In this document: positions 1 to 9,976 of the stretch, piece after piece
Position numbering within the stretch: position 1 is the first letter of the stretch
Layout: every line of letters begins with the position of its first letter
Origin: Pelagophyceae sp. CCMP2097
Taxonomy: Eukaryota > Sar > Pelagophyceae
Assembly (NCBI GenBank): GCA_026770575.1
Contig: MU657217.1
Span: 68,497-112,558, forward strand
Reading direction: 5' to 3'
Length of the DNA stretch: 44,062 bases
Position numbers and translations under genes: made by a program
The notes under the pieces: model-generated
Databases searched by the model: none
What the model saw: the letters and a program-made list of their open reading frames with translations, nothing else
Told to the model about the DNA's origin: nothing

Positions 1-1
1 G

Positions 2-1438
2 GAGACGTTTCAGAGACTCGGGGGCCTGCTGCAGCTGGGCGACCAGATGGAGGCTGGCATGGTCCTCGTGCTCTCGCTCTGGGACGACTACGCGGCGAAT
101 AAGATCTGGCTCGATTCAACATATCCAGTCAACGCCGAGGGCCCTGGCGTGGTTCGCGGACCCTGCGCGACCGACTCTGGCAAGCCCGCAGAAGTCGAGG
201 TCGACCAGGCGGCGGCGAAAGTGGCCTTTTCGAAGATTAAGCTTGGGCCCATCGGCTCGACGCTGGGTGGCGCCACGTTCACGCCGACTCCGCAGCCCAC
301 GCCACTGCCAACGCCGCAGCCCACGCAAACGCTGACGGCCGCGCCAACGACCGCGCCGACGGCCGCGCCGACGACTGCGCCCACGGAGTCGCCGACGGCC
401 GCGCCGACGGCTGCGCCGACGGTCGAGCCCACGTCCGCTCCAACGGAGTCGCCAACGGCCGCGCCCACGGACGCGCCGACGGCCGCGCCGACGGCATCGC
501 CGACGGCCGCGCCCACGTCCGCTCCCACGGAGTCGCCGACGGCTGCGCCCACGGAGTCGCCGACGGCCGCGTTGACGGCTGCGCCGACGGTCGAGCCCAC
601 GTCCGCTCCCACGGAGTCGCCGACGGCTGCGCCCACGGAATCGCCGACGGCTACGCCGACGGCAGCGCCGACGGCCGCGCCCACGTCCGCTCCCACGGAG
701 TCGCCGACGGCTGCGCCCACGGAGTCGTCGACAGCCACGCCAACGGATGCACCGACAGCCGCGCCGAAGGTCGCTCCGACTCCCGTGCCGACGGCCGCTC
801 CGACTGACAAGCCGACAGCCACGCCAACGGCCGCGCCGACAGCCACGCCGACGGCCACGCCAACGGCCGCGCCGACGGCCGCTCCGACGATCGCTCCGAT
901 TCCTAAGCCGACAGCCGCGCCGACGGTCGCTCCGACTCCCAAGCCGACGGCCGCTCCGACTGACAAGCCGACAGCCACGCCAACGGCCGCGCCGACAGCC
1001 ACGCCGACGGCCACGCCAACGGATGCACCGACAGCCGCGCCGACGGCCTCACCGACCGATGCACCGACGGCCACGCCAACGGATGCACTGACGCCGCATC
1101 CGTCGCCGCATCCGACGCTGCAGCTGACGCCGCAGCCGCAAATTACATTGTTAACGAGTCAGAAGCTGCACCCGACACCGCAGCCGATGCTGCAGCCGAC
1201 GCTGCAGCCGACGGCGCAGCCGACGCCAGGCGAAGATGTCGTTGGCGACGAAGACGAGGACGAGGACAGCGAAAAGGGCGACTCCGGGGAGTCGGAGGAC
1301 GAGGACTCGGACGGCGAAAAGGGCGATTCCGGGGAGTCGGAGGACTCGGACGGCGAGGACGGCAAGGTGAAGCCCGCCAAGGATCCAAAGGAGCCCAAGG
1401 GGTCCAAGGGGCCCAAGGAGCCCAAAGATCCCAAGTAG
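2..1438 (+). CDS. C-terminal part of a glycoside hydrolase family 7 enzyme (cellobiohydrolase/endoglucanase) with a long Pro/Thr linker
   Basis: The gene runs in from the left edge; the frame is open from base 2 and the first visible ATG (47) is internal. The first ~90 residues carry the typical end of a GH7 catalytic domain: [30 protein letters not shown], then [14 protein letters not shown] and [13 protein letters not shown]7 enzymes hydrolyse beta-1,4-glucan, usually secreted, and the catalytic E-x-D-x-x-E lies upstream, outside the window. After it come ~310 residues of [14 protein letters not shown] repeats (about 285-1230), which look like an O-glycosylated linker, then an acidic Asp/Glu/Ser block and a Lys/Pro tail ([12 protein letters not shown]). 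No C-terminal carbohydrate-binding module is seen. The TAG at 1436-1438 is followed in the same frame by 41 more codons of like composition up to TGA 1562-1564, so the true end may be there. Family assignment is confident; substrate is not. Confidence 0.85.
   Translation, partial: ETFQRLGGLLQLGDQMEAGMVLVLSLWDDYAANKIWLDSTYPVNAEGPGVVRGPCATDSGKPAEVEVDQAAAKVAFSKIKLGPIGSTLGGATFTPTPQPTPLPTPQPTQTLTAAPTTAPTAAPTTAPTESPTAAPTAAPTVEPTSAPTESPTAAPTDAPTAAPTASPTAAPTSAPTESPTAAPTESPTAALTAAPTVEPTSAPTESPTAAPTESPTATPTAAPTAAPTSAPTESPTAAPTESSTATPTDAPTAAPKVAPTPVPTAAPTDKPTATPTAAPTATPTATPTAAPTAAPTIAPIPKPTAAPTVAPTPKPTAAPTDKPTATPTAAPTATPTATPTDAPTAAPTASPTDAPTATPTDALTPHPSPHPTLQLTPQPQITLLTSQKLHPTPQPMLQPTLQPTAQPTPGEDVVGDEDEDEDSEKGDSGESEDEDSDGEKGDSGESEDSDGEDGKVKPAKDPKEPKGSKGPKEPKDPK
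285..1230 (+). repeat. Pro/Thr/Ala-coding low-complexity tandem array
   Basis: Degenerate 12-nt units (cca/ccg-acg-gcc-gcg type) encode [12 protein letters not shown] and PTVE tetrapeptides. Higher-order duplications are visible: an 80-nt block at 787-866 recurs without change at 943-1022. The array is inside the GH7-type gene and makes long GC-rich shadow frames on both strands. Confidence 0.9.
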
Positions 1439-1564
1439 CCCAAGGATCCGGCGGAAACGGCCACGCCGACGCCGGCGCCGACGGCCTCACCGACGCCGGC
1501 ACACGTCTTGGAGGCCGGGACAACAACGCATACCGCCGAAGAATTGTTGGCCGGTTGCGCTTGA

Positions 1565-2499
1565 ATCGCCTTCTCCGCGAGGCGACGCCGGCGGCGACTG
1601 CCGCCGCGCACCATGATCCTATGAGCACCCCGATTTAAATCTCCCTTCTGGACTAGTCCCCCTCCTAAGATTTTTGGACCCAGCCTTTGGGTCGTCGAGC
1701 CGCGCCAGAGGCGTGCGCGCTGGGGCGCAGGTGGTCGGAAATCGTGCATTGGGGCGCGAGCGCTTTTCCAAACGAGCCGGGCCCCGGACCGTCGGCAGGC
1801 CCTGACCGCGCGCGCGGCGCGGCGCTGAGCGCCTGTCGCGCCGCCCCCCGCGCTGTTAAACTCGTACGGACCCCTAGAGCAACGCGACGCAACTCGTAAA
1901 GCGACACGGTCGTCTTCCGGCTCGCACAAAACGCGCTCGTCGATGCGAAGGCCACCGCGCCGCTTGATCTCAGGCGCGGTCCGTGGGCTGGTCTCTTTGC
2001 AGCGGCCCGGCCAAGCCGCGGCCGCTCGGCCCCGGCGTCCGCGCGCATCATCTTGATTCTCTCCGGGGTCCCGGCGCGCATCTTGAAATTTTGACACCAC
2101 GGTCGCTCAAGTGGTCGGCCTTTCGAGACGCCCTCGGCGACCGGCGCAAAGAATTCGTGACGAGCGCCGTTGATACCGCCGCTGTGCGTGCTGTGCGTTG
2201 AAAGTGTCTTGAATAAGTTCGCAAAGTTTGGCCCCGGAAAATATTCATTTGAGTTTAGGAATTCCTATTGCTCGGAAGGCGTTTCCGAGGGTAAAACGAA
2301 GTGCGGAAACCCGAAGAAAGAGTATCTTGATACCGCTAAGTCATCAAAGCGCGGGCGCGGGCGCCGCTGCCGCCGCGCCGACCGGCGTCCCGGGCGGCCT
2401 TGGAGGCGCGCCGCGCGCCGCGCCGGTCGAAAGGGACCTCTGCGCGACTTTTCACGACATTTGTTCGCGTCTTGACGGGGACGGCGCGGCGGAGGGGCC
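1565..2499. other. Intergenic stretch, no supported gene
   Basis: Frames here are short or antisense shadows with no recognisable domain. The part 2225-2340 is less GC-rich and has a small palindrome (aggaattcct, about 2257). A frame at ~2380-2500 reads FHDICSRLDGDGAAEG, faintly EF-hand-like, and could be an upstream exon of the next gene, but I could not find a phase-compatible donor. Confidence 0.5.
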
Positions 2500-3537
2500 A
2501 TGGCGCTTCGCCTCATGTTTCTGGCGAAGCTTAAGGCAAAACGGCATCGCCGCGCCGTCGACTTACACCGCGCCGGCGTGCGCGTCCGCGAGTCGCAAGA
2601 AGTCGACGAGTGGATGACACGCGCGGGGGCCAACGGCCGCGACAGGTTGGAGAGGCACGAACTCCGCGAATTGCTCGACCTCGTCGAGCCAAACGAGCCG
2701 CGGTGCACCAACGCAGCTTTGGACTTCCTCCTCGACGTCCACGCTGGCGCCTGCGACGCCGCATATGCCGAATCCGACGACGTGACGCGCCTCGACGGCG
2801 TGCCAAGGGCGGCGCTGAGGGCGACTGTTGCAAAGTATCGAGAATACGTGCGGCGGTCGAAGTTCGTGCAAGTCGTCTTCGACAAGTTCGACGTCGACAA
2901 GAGCGGCGCTCTGGAGCCTTGCGAGGTGGCCGCGTTCATGGTCGCCCTCGCCGACGGCTCGCTCATCGCCCAGGGCGATAACGCCGTCGAACGAGCGCAG
3001 GCGCGCGTCTACAAGCTCCGCGCGCTGACGGCGTCCCTCGCGCGAGGGGTGATCTCGCAGCGGACGTTTCAGACAAAAGTGGACCGTATCGGCTTTAAGC
3101 ACGCCGCCGTCGCAGCGACGTGCGGCCTCTCCTTCGACGTCGAGCAAGGGGACGTGGACTACGTTTTGGCCAAGTGCGACCTCAACTCCAACGGCGCCGT
3201 CGACCGCGACGAGGTCTTTTCCGCCATCACCGCTTGGCTCAGCCTCCTCGTCGAGGAACGGCCCACGGCCCTCGAGCTCGAGCGATCGAGAAGGCGAAGC
3301 AGCCTTTCCTCGCTCCTCTGGGCCACGCAGTCCCTCGCCCTGCAACCCCAGGCCAGCGCCCCGTGCCTCGCCCTCTCGCTCCAGGCTTCGAGCCTCTCCC
3401 TCCCGCCCGTCTCGCCGCGCCGGAGCTCCTTCTCGCCGCGTTCGCTCGTGCAGCCGCGCCCGAAGTTGGCGCGCGACGCGACGCAGTCGGCGCGGTTTGC
3501 CGGCGCCACCGAGTCGGCGACCTGCGCCGTCTCGTGA
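2500..3537 (+). CDS. EF-hand calcium-binding protein
   Basis: Single-exon frame of 345 aa. Two good EF-hand loops are visible: DVDKSGALEPCE at about residues 131-142 and DLNSNGAVDRDE at about 227-238, each with flanking helices (VVFDKF before the first, YVLAKC before the second). A third, degenerate hand may sit near residues 45-60 (GANGRDRLERHEL). The last ~90 residues are Ser/Arg/Pro-rich and look disordered. It is presumably a cytosolic calcium sensor, but no enzymatic domain is attached and no specific family is recognised. The ATG at 2500 is the first after an in-frame stop at 2473-2475. It faces the next gene tail-to-tail, 189 bp apart. Confidence 0.8.
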   Translation: MALRLMFLAKLKAKRHRRAVDLHRAGVRVRESQEVDEWMTRAGANGRDRLERHELRELLDLVEPNEPRCTNAALDFLLDVHAGACDAAYAESDDVTRLDGVPRAALRATVAKYREYVRRSKFVQVVFDKFDVDKSGALEPCEVAAFMVALADGSLIAQGDNAVERAQARVYKLRALTASLARGVISQRTFQTKVDRIGFKHAAVAATCGLSFDVEQGDVDYVLAKCDLNSNGAVDRDEVFSAITAWLSLLVEERPTALELERSRRRSSLSSLLWATQSLALQPQASAPCLALSLQASSLSLPPVSPRRSSFSPRSLVQPRPKLARDATQSARFAGATESATCAVS

Positions 3538-3726
3538 CCACGCAAAACCCAACACGATCAAATCCAACCCCTCGCAGGCCCTCTCTCTAAGAACGACGAT
3601 CACCGACGCCGCGCGCCGGGCCGCACATGAGAGCATCCCAAAGGCAGTCGCTCGCGTGCCAGCCCGACGTCCCGAGTCGATTTCGAGAACAAACCACTCC
3701 GGGCAAGGTAGCAGGGTCGAGGATGC

Positions 3727-6700
3727 TTATGTTGATGACACTGAGGCACTGGCAAAATCGTCATCGTCGGCGTAGTCATCGTCGTCCTCGTCGGCCTTCT
3801 CGGGAGACGCCGCGACGCGCCTCACAGTTGCGGGCGTCGTCCGCGGCGGCGGCGCGGAGGCGTCAGGTGTGGCGGCGTCGTCGGGCACGGCGGTCTCGGC
3901 GGCGGCGTCGTCTTGAAAATCGTCGTCAAAGTCGTCGTCCGCGTAGTCGTTGCTGTCCTGCGACCCGCGGCCCACGACGGACCGCCGGCTCGCGAGTGAT
4001 CGCCGGCCCTGCTGCGCAGAAGCCGGCGCCGCGAGATCGGCGCCGCGCCCCAAAGCCGCCGCGCCGCGGTCCGCCGCCGCGTCGCGGTCCGCCTCTGCAG
4101 TCGCACGCAGCGCCGCGGCCGCGTCGGCGAGGGCCTCGAGTCGGGCGCGCTCGGCCTGCGCGGCCGCCGCGCGTTTGACCTCGACGTCCCTTTGTTCCTG
4201 TCGCCGCAGCTCCGCCCCTCGTCGCTCGGCCTCTTCGGCCGCTCGTCGCGCCTGCGCCTCGAGCGCCTTGCGCTGTTCGGCCTCTTTCTGCAGCGCGGCG
4301 CGGTCGTTCGCCTTTTTCTGCTCGGCCTTTTCGGCAGCTGCGGCGCGGTCGTTCGCCTTTTTCTGCTCGGCCTTTTCGGCAGCTGCGGCGCGGTCGGCGT
4401 CGAGCTTGGCCTGCGCGGCGGCGGTCTCGGCCTTGGTCCGCGCCTCGGCCTCGAGCTTGGCTTGTGCGGCGAGCTCTGCGTCTCGGTGCTGCGCGCGGAG
4501 TTCATTTTCATGCCTTAACTGCTCGGCTTCTGCGTACTTTCGGGCGTCTTCGACCCTCTCCAACCGCAGCTGCTCCGCGAGCACCTCGGCGCCGCGCTGC
4601 GCCGCTAAAGCCGCGTCCAGACGGAGCCGCAGCTCGGTAGCCTCGCGCGCCGCCTCCACGCGCGCCGCCGCGGCTAAAGCCTCGTCGTCCGCGCGCCTCG
4701 CAGCTTCCGCCTTGAAACGCGCCGCCTCGGCCTCTTCAGCGCGCTGCGCCGCTTCCTGCACGAGCTGCGCTGCGTCGTGCCGCGCTTGAGCGTCGGCCGC
4801 CTCGATCAAACGTGCCTTGGCGTCATCGATCAAACGTGCCTTGGCTTCAAAGTTGGCTTCAAAGTCGACCTGTCTCCGGTTCGCCTCTGCGAGCTGGCTC
4901 TGCAAAGCCTTGCCCTCTTTCAAGCGCGCTTCGCGCTCTGCGACGAGCTCCACCTCGTGCGCGGCCCGCAGCGCCGCTTCGGAGCGCGCGGCGGCCTCGA
5001 AGCGGGCGGCGCGTTTTTCGGCCTCCTCCTTGAGTATCGCGTGCCGCGCCGCAGCCACGCGAGACTCCGTCAGCGCGTCGACCTTGGACGCCGCGCGCGC
5101 GTCCGCGACGCCCGGCGCAGTCGTCGACGCGCCCTCTGGGCTGCGATCCAAAGGACCTTCAACGGCAGCCGCTGCCGTGAGCGCAGAGCGCGCTCCGTCG
5201 TCGGCCAGCCGCTGCTCGTCGTCGTCTCGTCGCGCCGCGGTGCCGCCCGCGCCTGCTTCTCGTCGCTCCTCGTCGTCCTTTGCAGGCGCGGCAGGCGCGT
5301 CGTCTTCCTTGGCGTCGTCGCCTTGCTGCGTCGTCGCGGCGTCGTCGTCGTCGGCCTCAAAGTCGTCTTCAAAGTCGTCGTAGCCGTAGCTGTCTTTTGA
5401 TCCGCGCGCCTGCCGCTTCGACGACGAAGTCTGTAAAATAGACGCCGACGATAAGGCCGTCTCGGGCTTCAAAGCCGGCGACAACGCCGTCTCGGGCTTC
5501 AAAGCCGGCGACGCGGCCGTCGCGGCCGTCGCGGGCGACGCGACCGCGGCCGCCGCGGGTACGGGAACGGCCGGCGAGCCGGCCTCTTCGTCGGCTGGCG
5601 CGGCCCTGCGGAGTTCGTTTGGGGGCACGCTATCGCGGACATCGCCGTCGTCAAACGCGACGCGAAACGTCTTGCCGACGCGCGTTAAAGTGCCGGCGTA
5701 CCACTCGCCGCCGTCCTCACCGTCGTCGGCCCAGTAAGCTAAGACTGCGTCGCCGACGGCCCACGGCCGCGCCTCGTCGACGACGGCCGGCGCCTCGTCG
5801 ACGACTGTCTCGGCGTGCTGGGGTACGAGCTGCGTGAAGCGCTGCGCGAGCCAGGCCTCGTCGCCCGGTTCCGCAGGTTTTGCCTTGGTTGATTTCGCGT
5901 GTTCTGCGGGTTTCGCGTCGGGGCCGGGGAGGAGGGCGCCTTTGTACTTTTCCAGAAGATTCTGGTGCTGCCACAAGTGAGGCTCCGCGACGACGGGCTT
6001 CGGCGCCTTTTTCGTCTTTGGGGGCTTTCGAGCCGAGCCGTCCAAGTAACGTTGCGCTTTTTCCGCCTCGACGGCTCGAGGATTTAAAACGTGTTTTGCC
6101 ATTTGCGCGTCCAAAAACGCGTCCGCGTCGCGCGTTCCTCGGTCGACCTGCGTTTCGCGCCGAGGCGGCTGCTGCAGCTGACCCGTTGATGGGGTCTTGA
6201 GGTTGTGGCCCGACATACCCGCGGGCCGGAGCAGCGGCATAGAAGCGTCGACGACGACCGTCGTCGGTGCACGCTTCGGCTTGCGCCGCGAAGCCTGCGA
6301 AGCGGCCACGGGTGACGTCGCGCTTCGGTCGTCGACGGCGGCGCGCGCGGCCGTTAGAGCGTCGCTCGCTGAAGAAGTCCTTATCAAAGGGTCTTCTTCC
6401 TCGGCCAAAGGAGACGCCTTGTCGTACATGCCCCTTGGGGCGCGGTACATGGCCGGTAAAGCGCTGATTTGTGAAAGCGAGGAGGACTTGCCGTAAGAAG
6501 AGTCAAACACGTGCTTCGCCTCGTCGTCGCGAGAGAGGCCTCCTTTAGTTGGTTCATCGAGTCCAAACCGTTTCATCCACTTGGCGACGCCGCCGCTGGC
6601 GCCGCAGCCGTCGCCCAAGGCGAAGCCGGTCTCGAAGCCGGAGGAGCCTCCGTGCAAATCGGCAAAGTCGCCGCCTTTGCGGTCGCGGGCTTGCGCCGCC

Positions 6701-7020
6701 TTGTCGTATTTCCGAGCCTGTCTTAATGCATGCGCGGAACGGTCCTCGCCAAACGTCGACAGCTGCGGCGCCACTTGCGGCGACCTAGACTCGGCGCCGA
6801 CCGGCCGGGGCAGCGGCTGCGCGTGCCTCCGCTGCGGTTGCGGCTGGGCCCTGTAGCGCATCAGCGGCAGGATCTTGCGCTTGCGGCCGGCCTGGGACTG
6901 CAGCGACGAATAGATCGACGCGTCGTCGGCGGGGCCCCGGGCCGAGGCGTCGAGAGGGCGCGCCGATACGGCATCGAGACGGAAGATCGGTAAAGCGCCC
7001 TGGGCCAACAGGACCGTCAT
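3727..7020 (-). CDS. Large Tudor-like and coiled-coil protein with acidic YxDDF motifs
   Basis: An uninterrupted 1097-aa frame starts at ATG 7020. The N-terminal ~400 residues are mostly disordered. A Tudor/Agenet-like barrel lies at about 419-470 (VGDAVLAYW, EWYAGTLTRVG, FRVAFDDGD, NELRRA). Then comes an acidic block (YGYDDFEDDFEADDDD, near 540-555), an Ala/Glu/Arg heptad-rich coiled coil (about 640-980) containing a tandem EKAEQKKANDRAA repeat, and two more acidic-aromatic blocks (NDYADDDFDDDFQDD and DDDDYADDDDF) close to the C-terminus. I recognise no named family. The same motif type ends the 1732-aa protein at 34388-39807. A scaffold or cytoskeletal/centrosomal role is plausible inference only. 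It is head-to-head with the coiled-coil gene starting at 7232. Confidence 0.8.
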   Translation of the reverse strand: MTVLLAQGALPIFRLDAVSARPLDASARGPADDASIYSSLQSQAGRKRKILPLMRYRAQPQPQRRHAQPLPRPVGAESRSPQVAPQLSTFGEDRSAHALRQARKYDKAAQARDRKGGDFADLHGGSSGFETGFALGDGCGASGGVAKWMKRFGLDEPTKGGLSRDDEAKHVFDSSYGKSSSLSQISALPAMYRAPRGMYDKASPLAEEEDPLIRTSSASDALTAARAAVDDRSATSPVAASQASRRKPKRAPTTVVVDASMPLLRPAGMSGHNLKTPSTGQLQQPPRRETQVDRGTRDADAFLDAQMAKHVLNPRAVEAEKAQRYLDGSARKPPKTKKAPKPVVAEPHLWQHQNLLEKYKGALLPGPDAKPAEHAKSTKAKPAEPGDEAWLAQRFTQLVPQHAETVVDEAPAVVDEARPWAVGDAVLAYWADDGEDGGEWYAGTLTRVGKTFRVAFDDGDVRDSVPPNELRRAAPADEEAGSPAVPVPAAAAVASPATAATAASPALKPETALSPALKPETALSSASILQTSSSKRQARGSKDSYGYDDFEDDFEADDDDAATTQQGDDAKEDDAPAAPAKDDEERREAGAGGTAARRDDDEQRLADDGARSALTAAAAVEGPLDRSPEGASTTAPGVADARAASKVDALTESRVAAARHAILKEEAEKRAARFEAAARSEAALRAAHEVELVAEREARLKEGKALQSQLAEANRRQVDFEANFEAKARLIDDAKARLIEAADAQARHDAAQLVQEAAQRAEEAEAARFKAEAARRADDEALAAAARVEAAREATELRLRLDAALAAQRGAEVLAEQLRLERVEDARKYAEAEQLRHENELRAQHRDAELAAQAKLEAEARTKAETAAAQAKLDADRAAAAEKAEQKKANDRAAAAEKAEQKKANDRAALQKEAEQRKALEAQARRAAEEAERRGAELRRQEQRDVEVKRAAAAQAERARLEALADAAAALRATAEADRDAAADRGAAALGRGADLAAPASAQQGRRSLASRRSVVGRGSQDSNDYADDDFDDDFQDDAAAETAVPDDAATPDASAPPPRTTPATVRRVAASPEKADEDDDDYADDDDFASASVSST
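4295..4398 (-). repeat. 45-bp in-frame tandem repeat within the coiled coil
   Basis: A 45-nt unit (one copy at 4321-4365) is repeated about 2.3 times and encodes 15-residue units of the form AAAAEKAEQKKANDR. The length is a multiple of three, and 15 residues is close to two heptads plus one, so the expansion shifts coiled-coil register slightly. Confidence 0.8.
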
Positions 7021-7231
7021 CGCGAGAGGTCAGCACCGCGGTCCCTGCGCGGGCCGACGCCGTATGAGCGCCCGGAGGTCCCTCGCGAGAGGCCTAGCGC
7101 CTCGTCGGAAGCAAGCAGCAAACCGCGTGGGGTGTGTGTTTAGATTAGGGCTAGCGTGTGTGTTAAGATTAAAGGTTGACCTCCAACGGGATCGATACAC
7201 AGTTCCGCGCCCGCGTCGGCGCCGGCGCGGC
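7021..7231. promoter_or_regulatory. Divergent intergenic promoter region
   Basis: These 211 bp separate the head-to-head starts of the Tudor/coiled-coil gene (-, ATG 7020) and the coiled-coil gene (+, ATG 7232). It must hold both promoters. No TATA box is obvious; the stretch near 7138-7178 is locally AT-richer and has two gtgtgtgtt(t/a)agatta-like half repeats. Confidence 0.4.
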
Positions 7232-9479
7232 ATGGAGGCCGACTGGGGCGCCGACGGCGAGGACGCCTTTAAAGGCACCTATATCTGGTTCAATGCTTTA
7301 CCGCCAGATAAAGCGGGGCAGGCCCCGAGCAGCGCGCTCGGGGGCCCGCCGCGCGATGGCGCCGAGACGGAAGGCGAGCGCGAAGACACGCGGGCTTCAA
7401 GGGCGCGGGCGGCTTTAAACGGCGCCTCGCGGACGGAGCGCGACCATCGAAGCGAGGTTGAACGTTTACACGCGGAGCTGGAGCGGGAACGGCACGCGAG
7501 CGAGGCCGTCGCGGAGCAACTCGTGGCCGCGATGCAAGACGGCGCCACCGCCGCCGAGCTCGACACCGCCGTCGAGGCCGGCGCGCGCGCGAGGGCCGAA
7601 AGAGACGACGCCTTGCGGCAACTTTCCGACGCGAAAACGTCTCGAACAAAACTCGAGGCCGACGCCTCCGCAGCTGAAGCGCTCGCTTTGGAGACTGCAG
7701 ACAAAGCTTCGGCGGAAAAGACGGCTTTGCAGACGGAGCTGGACGAGGAGCGCGCTTTGGTCGTCGCAGATCGAGCAGCGAGGTCTGCTTTAGACAGAGG
7801 CAGCGACTCTTTACGTGCGGCTCTGGAGCAAGCCGAAGAGCGCTTCGAGCTCCAAGCTTCCGAGCACGAGCGCGCTTTGAATGCGCATTCAGACGTGGCG
7901 GCGCACCGCGACCGCCTGCGCGGCGACTTGGACCGCGAGCACGCGGGCGTGGCTCAGTTACGAGTCTACGTCGAAGAATCAAGAGCCCACGCCGAGGAGC
8001 TGCGGCACGACGCCCAACGAGCCGCCGAGGCGCGCGACTCGGCCACCGCCGACGCGCAGAAGCACGCCGCAGCAGCAGACGAGGAACGCGCAAAAGGCGA
8101 TGGACTGTGAGCCTCTCCTCTGACCTCCCGCGCCGTCCGTCCGACTAACCTCCCGCGCCGCCCGAAGCTTCTACGTAGGCGCGAGCTGCTGGCTCTCTCC
8201 CGCTCCGAGGGTGAGGACGCGCGGTTGATGCGCGGGCGGGCATTGGATGACTCGAGGCGGTTGCAGTCGGAGATAGACGCCGGACTTATTAAGCACGCGA
8301 GCTTAACAGCGCTGCGCGACGCGGCCCGCGGAGACGCGGACCGCTTGCGCGACATGCGCGATGCCGCGCTCGCAGACAACGACGCTTTAAGAGCGGCAGT
8401 GGAGGCGTCGAAGAATGAGTTTGACGGTTCTCGGTCTCAAGCTGACGCTTTACGGTCTACGCGAGACGCCGCGGTCCATCGAGCCGACGGCGGCGAGGCA
8501 CGCCTCCGCGCCGCAGAGGACGCGCGCGACGCCGCGCGCGTAGACGCACAAGGTCCGTACTCTCTTGGAAGCCCGACGATGCCCCTGACGGCGGCCCTGC
8601 AGGCGCGCGGCGCGAGAAGGAGCGCTTGGCGGGCGAGCTGGCGGCGGCGCTGGAGCGCATCGCCGCGCTGGACCGCGGAGCGCTGGACCGCGGAGCGCTG
8701 GACCGCGGCGCGCTGACGATGCTCGACCGCGCGACGGACTTGGAGTCTGCGGTCGTCTTGCGCCCCGAGTCGCCCGCGCGCACCGTGCCGCACTCGGCGC
8801 ACCACAGCCACCTGCTCCTGCGCCACGAGGCCGAGCCGTCGAAGCGCCTCTCGCGCGTGCCGACGGCGCGCGTGCCGCACGAACCCTTCTCCGTCGTCGC
8901 GAGGAGGCTGCGGCAGCCGCGGGACGGCTACGCCCAGCAACACTCGAGTCCACGGAGCCCTCCCTCGAAGGACGGCTACGCGGACCGCTACGCGGAGCGT
9001 CGGGACCGCGACGACCGTGACGACCGGGAAGCGGACCGCTACGCGGACCGCTACGCGGACCGCTACCGAGAAGATCGTGACCGAGAAGATCGCCGCTACG
9101 CCGACCGCGACGACCGCCGAGACCGCGGCAATTCGGTGCCTCCGACGCGGCGCCTCACCATGACCGCCGACGACGATGTTACGACGGCCATCGAGCCGCG
9201 GCGCATCGGCGTGCCGCCGCGGCGCGACCAGACGCGTTCCGTTGCCCGGCCGCGCGACGCAAACGTGCCAAACTGGTGCGTTTTGTCTCCTCGTTTGCCT
9301 TTTCGCCGACGCGGTCTTCTAGGGTGTCGCACCTGGCGCCGTACTACACGAAGGACGACTTTTCGGCTATAAGATCGAAATGCGCGCAATTCGAGGTGCG
9401 TCCGCGTCGAAGACGCCCGTCTGAGCGGCATTCAGCTGCCTGTCTGCTAACCCTAACCCTGTCCACCTGCAACGCTTGA
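7232..9479 (+). CDS. Coiled-coil protein with a (D/E)RYADR repeat, four exons
   Basis: Reconstructed exons: 7232-8106, 8179-8552, 8603-9275 and 9323-9479. The introns (72, 50 and 47 nt) are all GT-AG and all preserve phase, and the joined protein reads without stops. The ATG at 7232 gives MEADWGADGEDAFKGTY; the longer frame upstream from 7064 looks like non-coding sequence. Most of exons 1-2 is an Ala/Glu/Arg coiled coil (about residues 70-420). Exon 3 has a short LDRGALDRGA repeat, then a charged run of YADRYADRYREDRDRED type, then a Pro/Arg region. The end reads VSHLAPYYTKDDFSAIRSK. The last exon may be spliced again after 9394, so the C-terminus is less sure. No known family; the charged repeats suggest a scaffold. 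Confidence 0.65.
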
Positions 9480-9976
9480 TCGAGAGCGGCCATGGCCGGT
9501 CTGCGCCCACGCTCGCGCATAGGCCGAGCTCGCGCGGTCGCACGGGAACGGGGCCAGCCCGCCGAACAAATTTATCTACTAACAAACACCAGACTGTCAT
9601 CCTATGCATTCGGGGCAGCCGACAGCGTCCGGCGCGGTGCCGGGACGGGGCCCGCGCCGGGACGGGGCCCGCGCCAGAGCTGGCGCCGCCGAGGAGCGCG
9701 CCGCCCGCTGCGGTACAGAAATATCCAGATGTCATCAGTTTGATTGACTTTTCTTTAAAAAATCTTTAATACCGGCATTTCCGAAAAAATCCTCTGGTTT
9801 TGGCGCCGGCTGTCGCGCGCGCCAAAGCGGGAACTTAGGGATCCGCCGCCCGCAGAGCCGATGCCGGCCCGCCGAGAAAGTAAGGCCCCCGCAGCGAGCG
9901 GTACGTAGCGGCGTCCTGGCGACGGCCGCTTTGCGCGGTCGCACGGCGGGGCGCCGAGCGAGACGCCTTTTAACAG
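9480..9976. other. Intergenic stretch, no supported gene
   Basis: Nothing convincing on either strand. The stretch 9730-9800 is AT-rich (ttttctttaaaaaatcttt), which would suit a 3' end or a promoter. Just upstream, 9447-9460 has two telomere-like units (ctaaccctaaccct) inside the last exon of the previous gene. Confidence 0.4.

Noticed and set aside
88..1074. Minus-strand frame rich in [11 protein letters not shown] repeats
   Set aside because: It is the mirror of the Pro/Thr-coding array; the plus frame joins a real GH7 domain and the minus frame has no domain.
2380..2500. Upstream EF-hand-like exon (SRLDGDGAAEG) for the EF-hand gene
   Set aside because: No suitable donor in phase, and the loop lacks the later conserved Glu; left as a hint only.
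9447..9460. Telomere-like ctaaccctaaccct
   Set aside because: Only two units and within a coding exon; too short to call an interstitial telomere.
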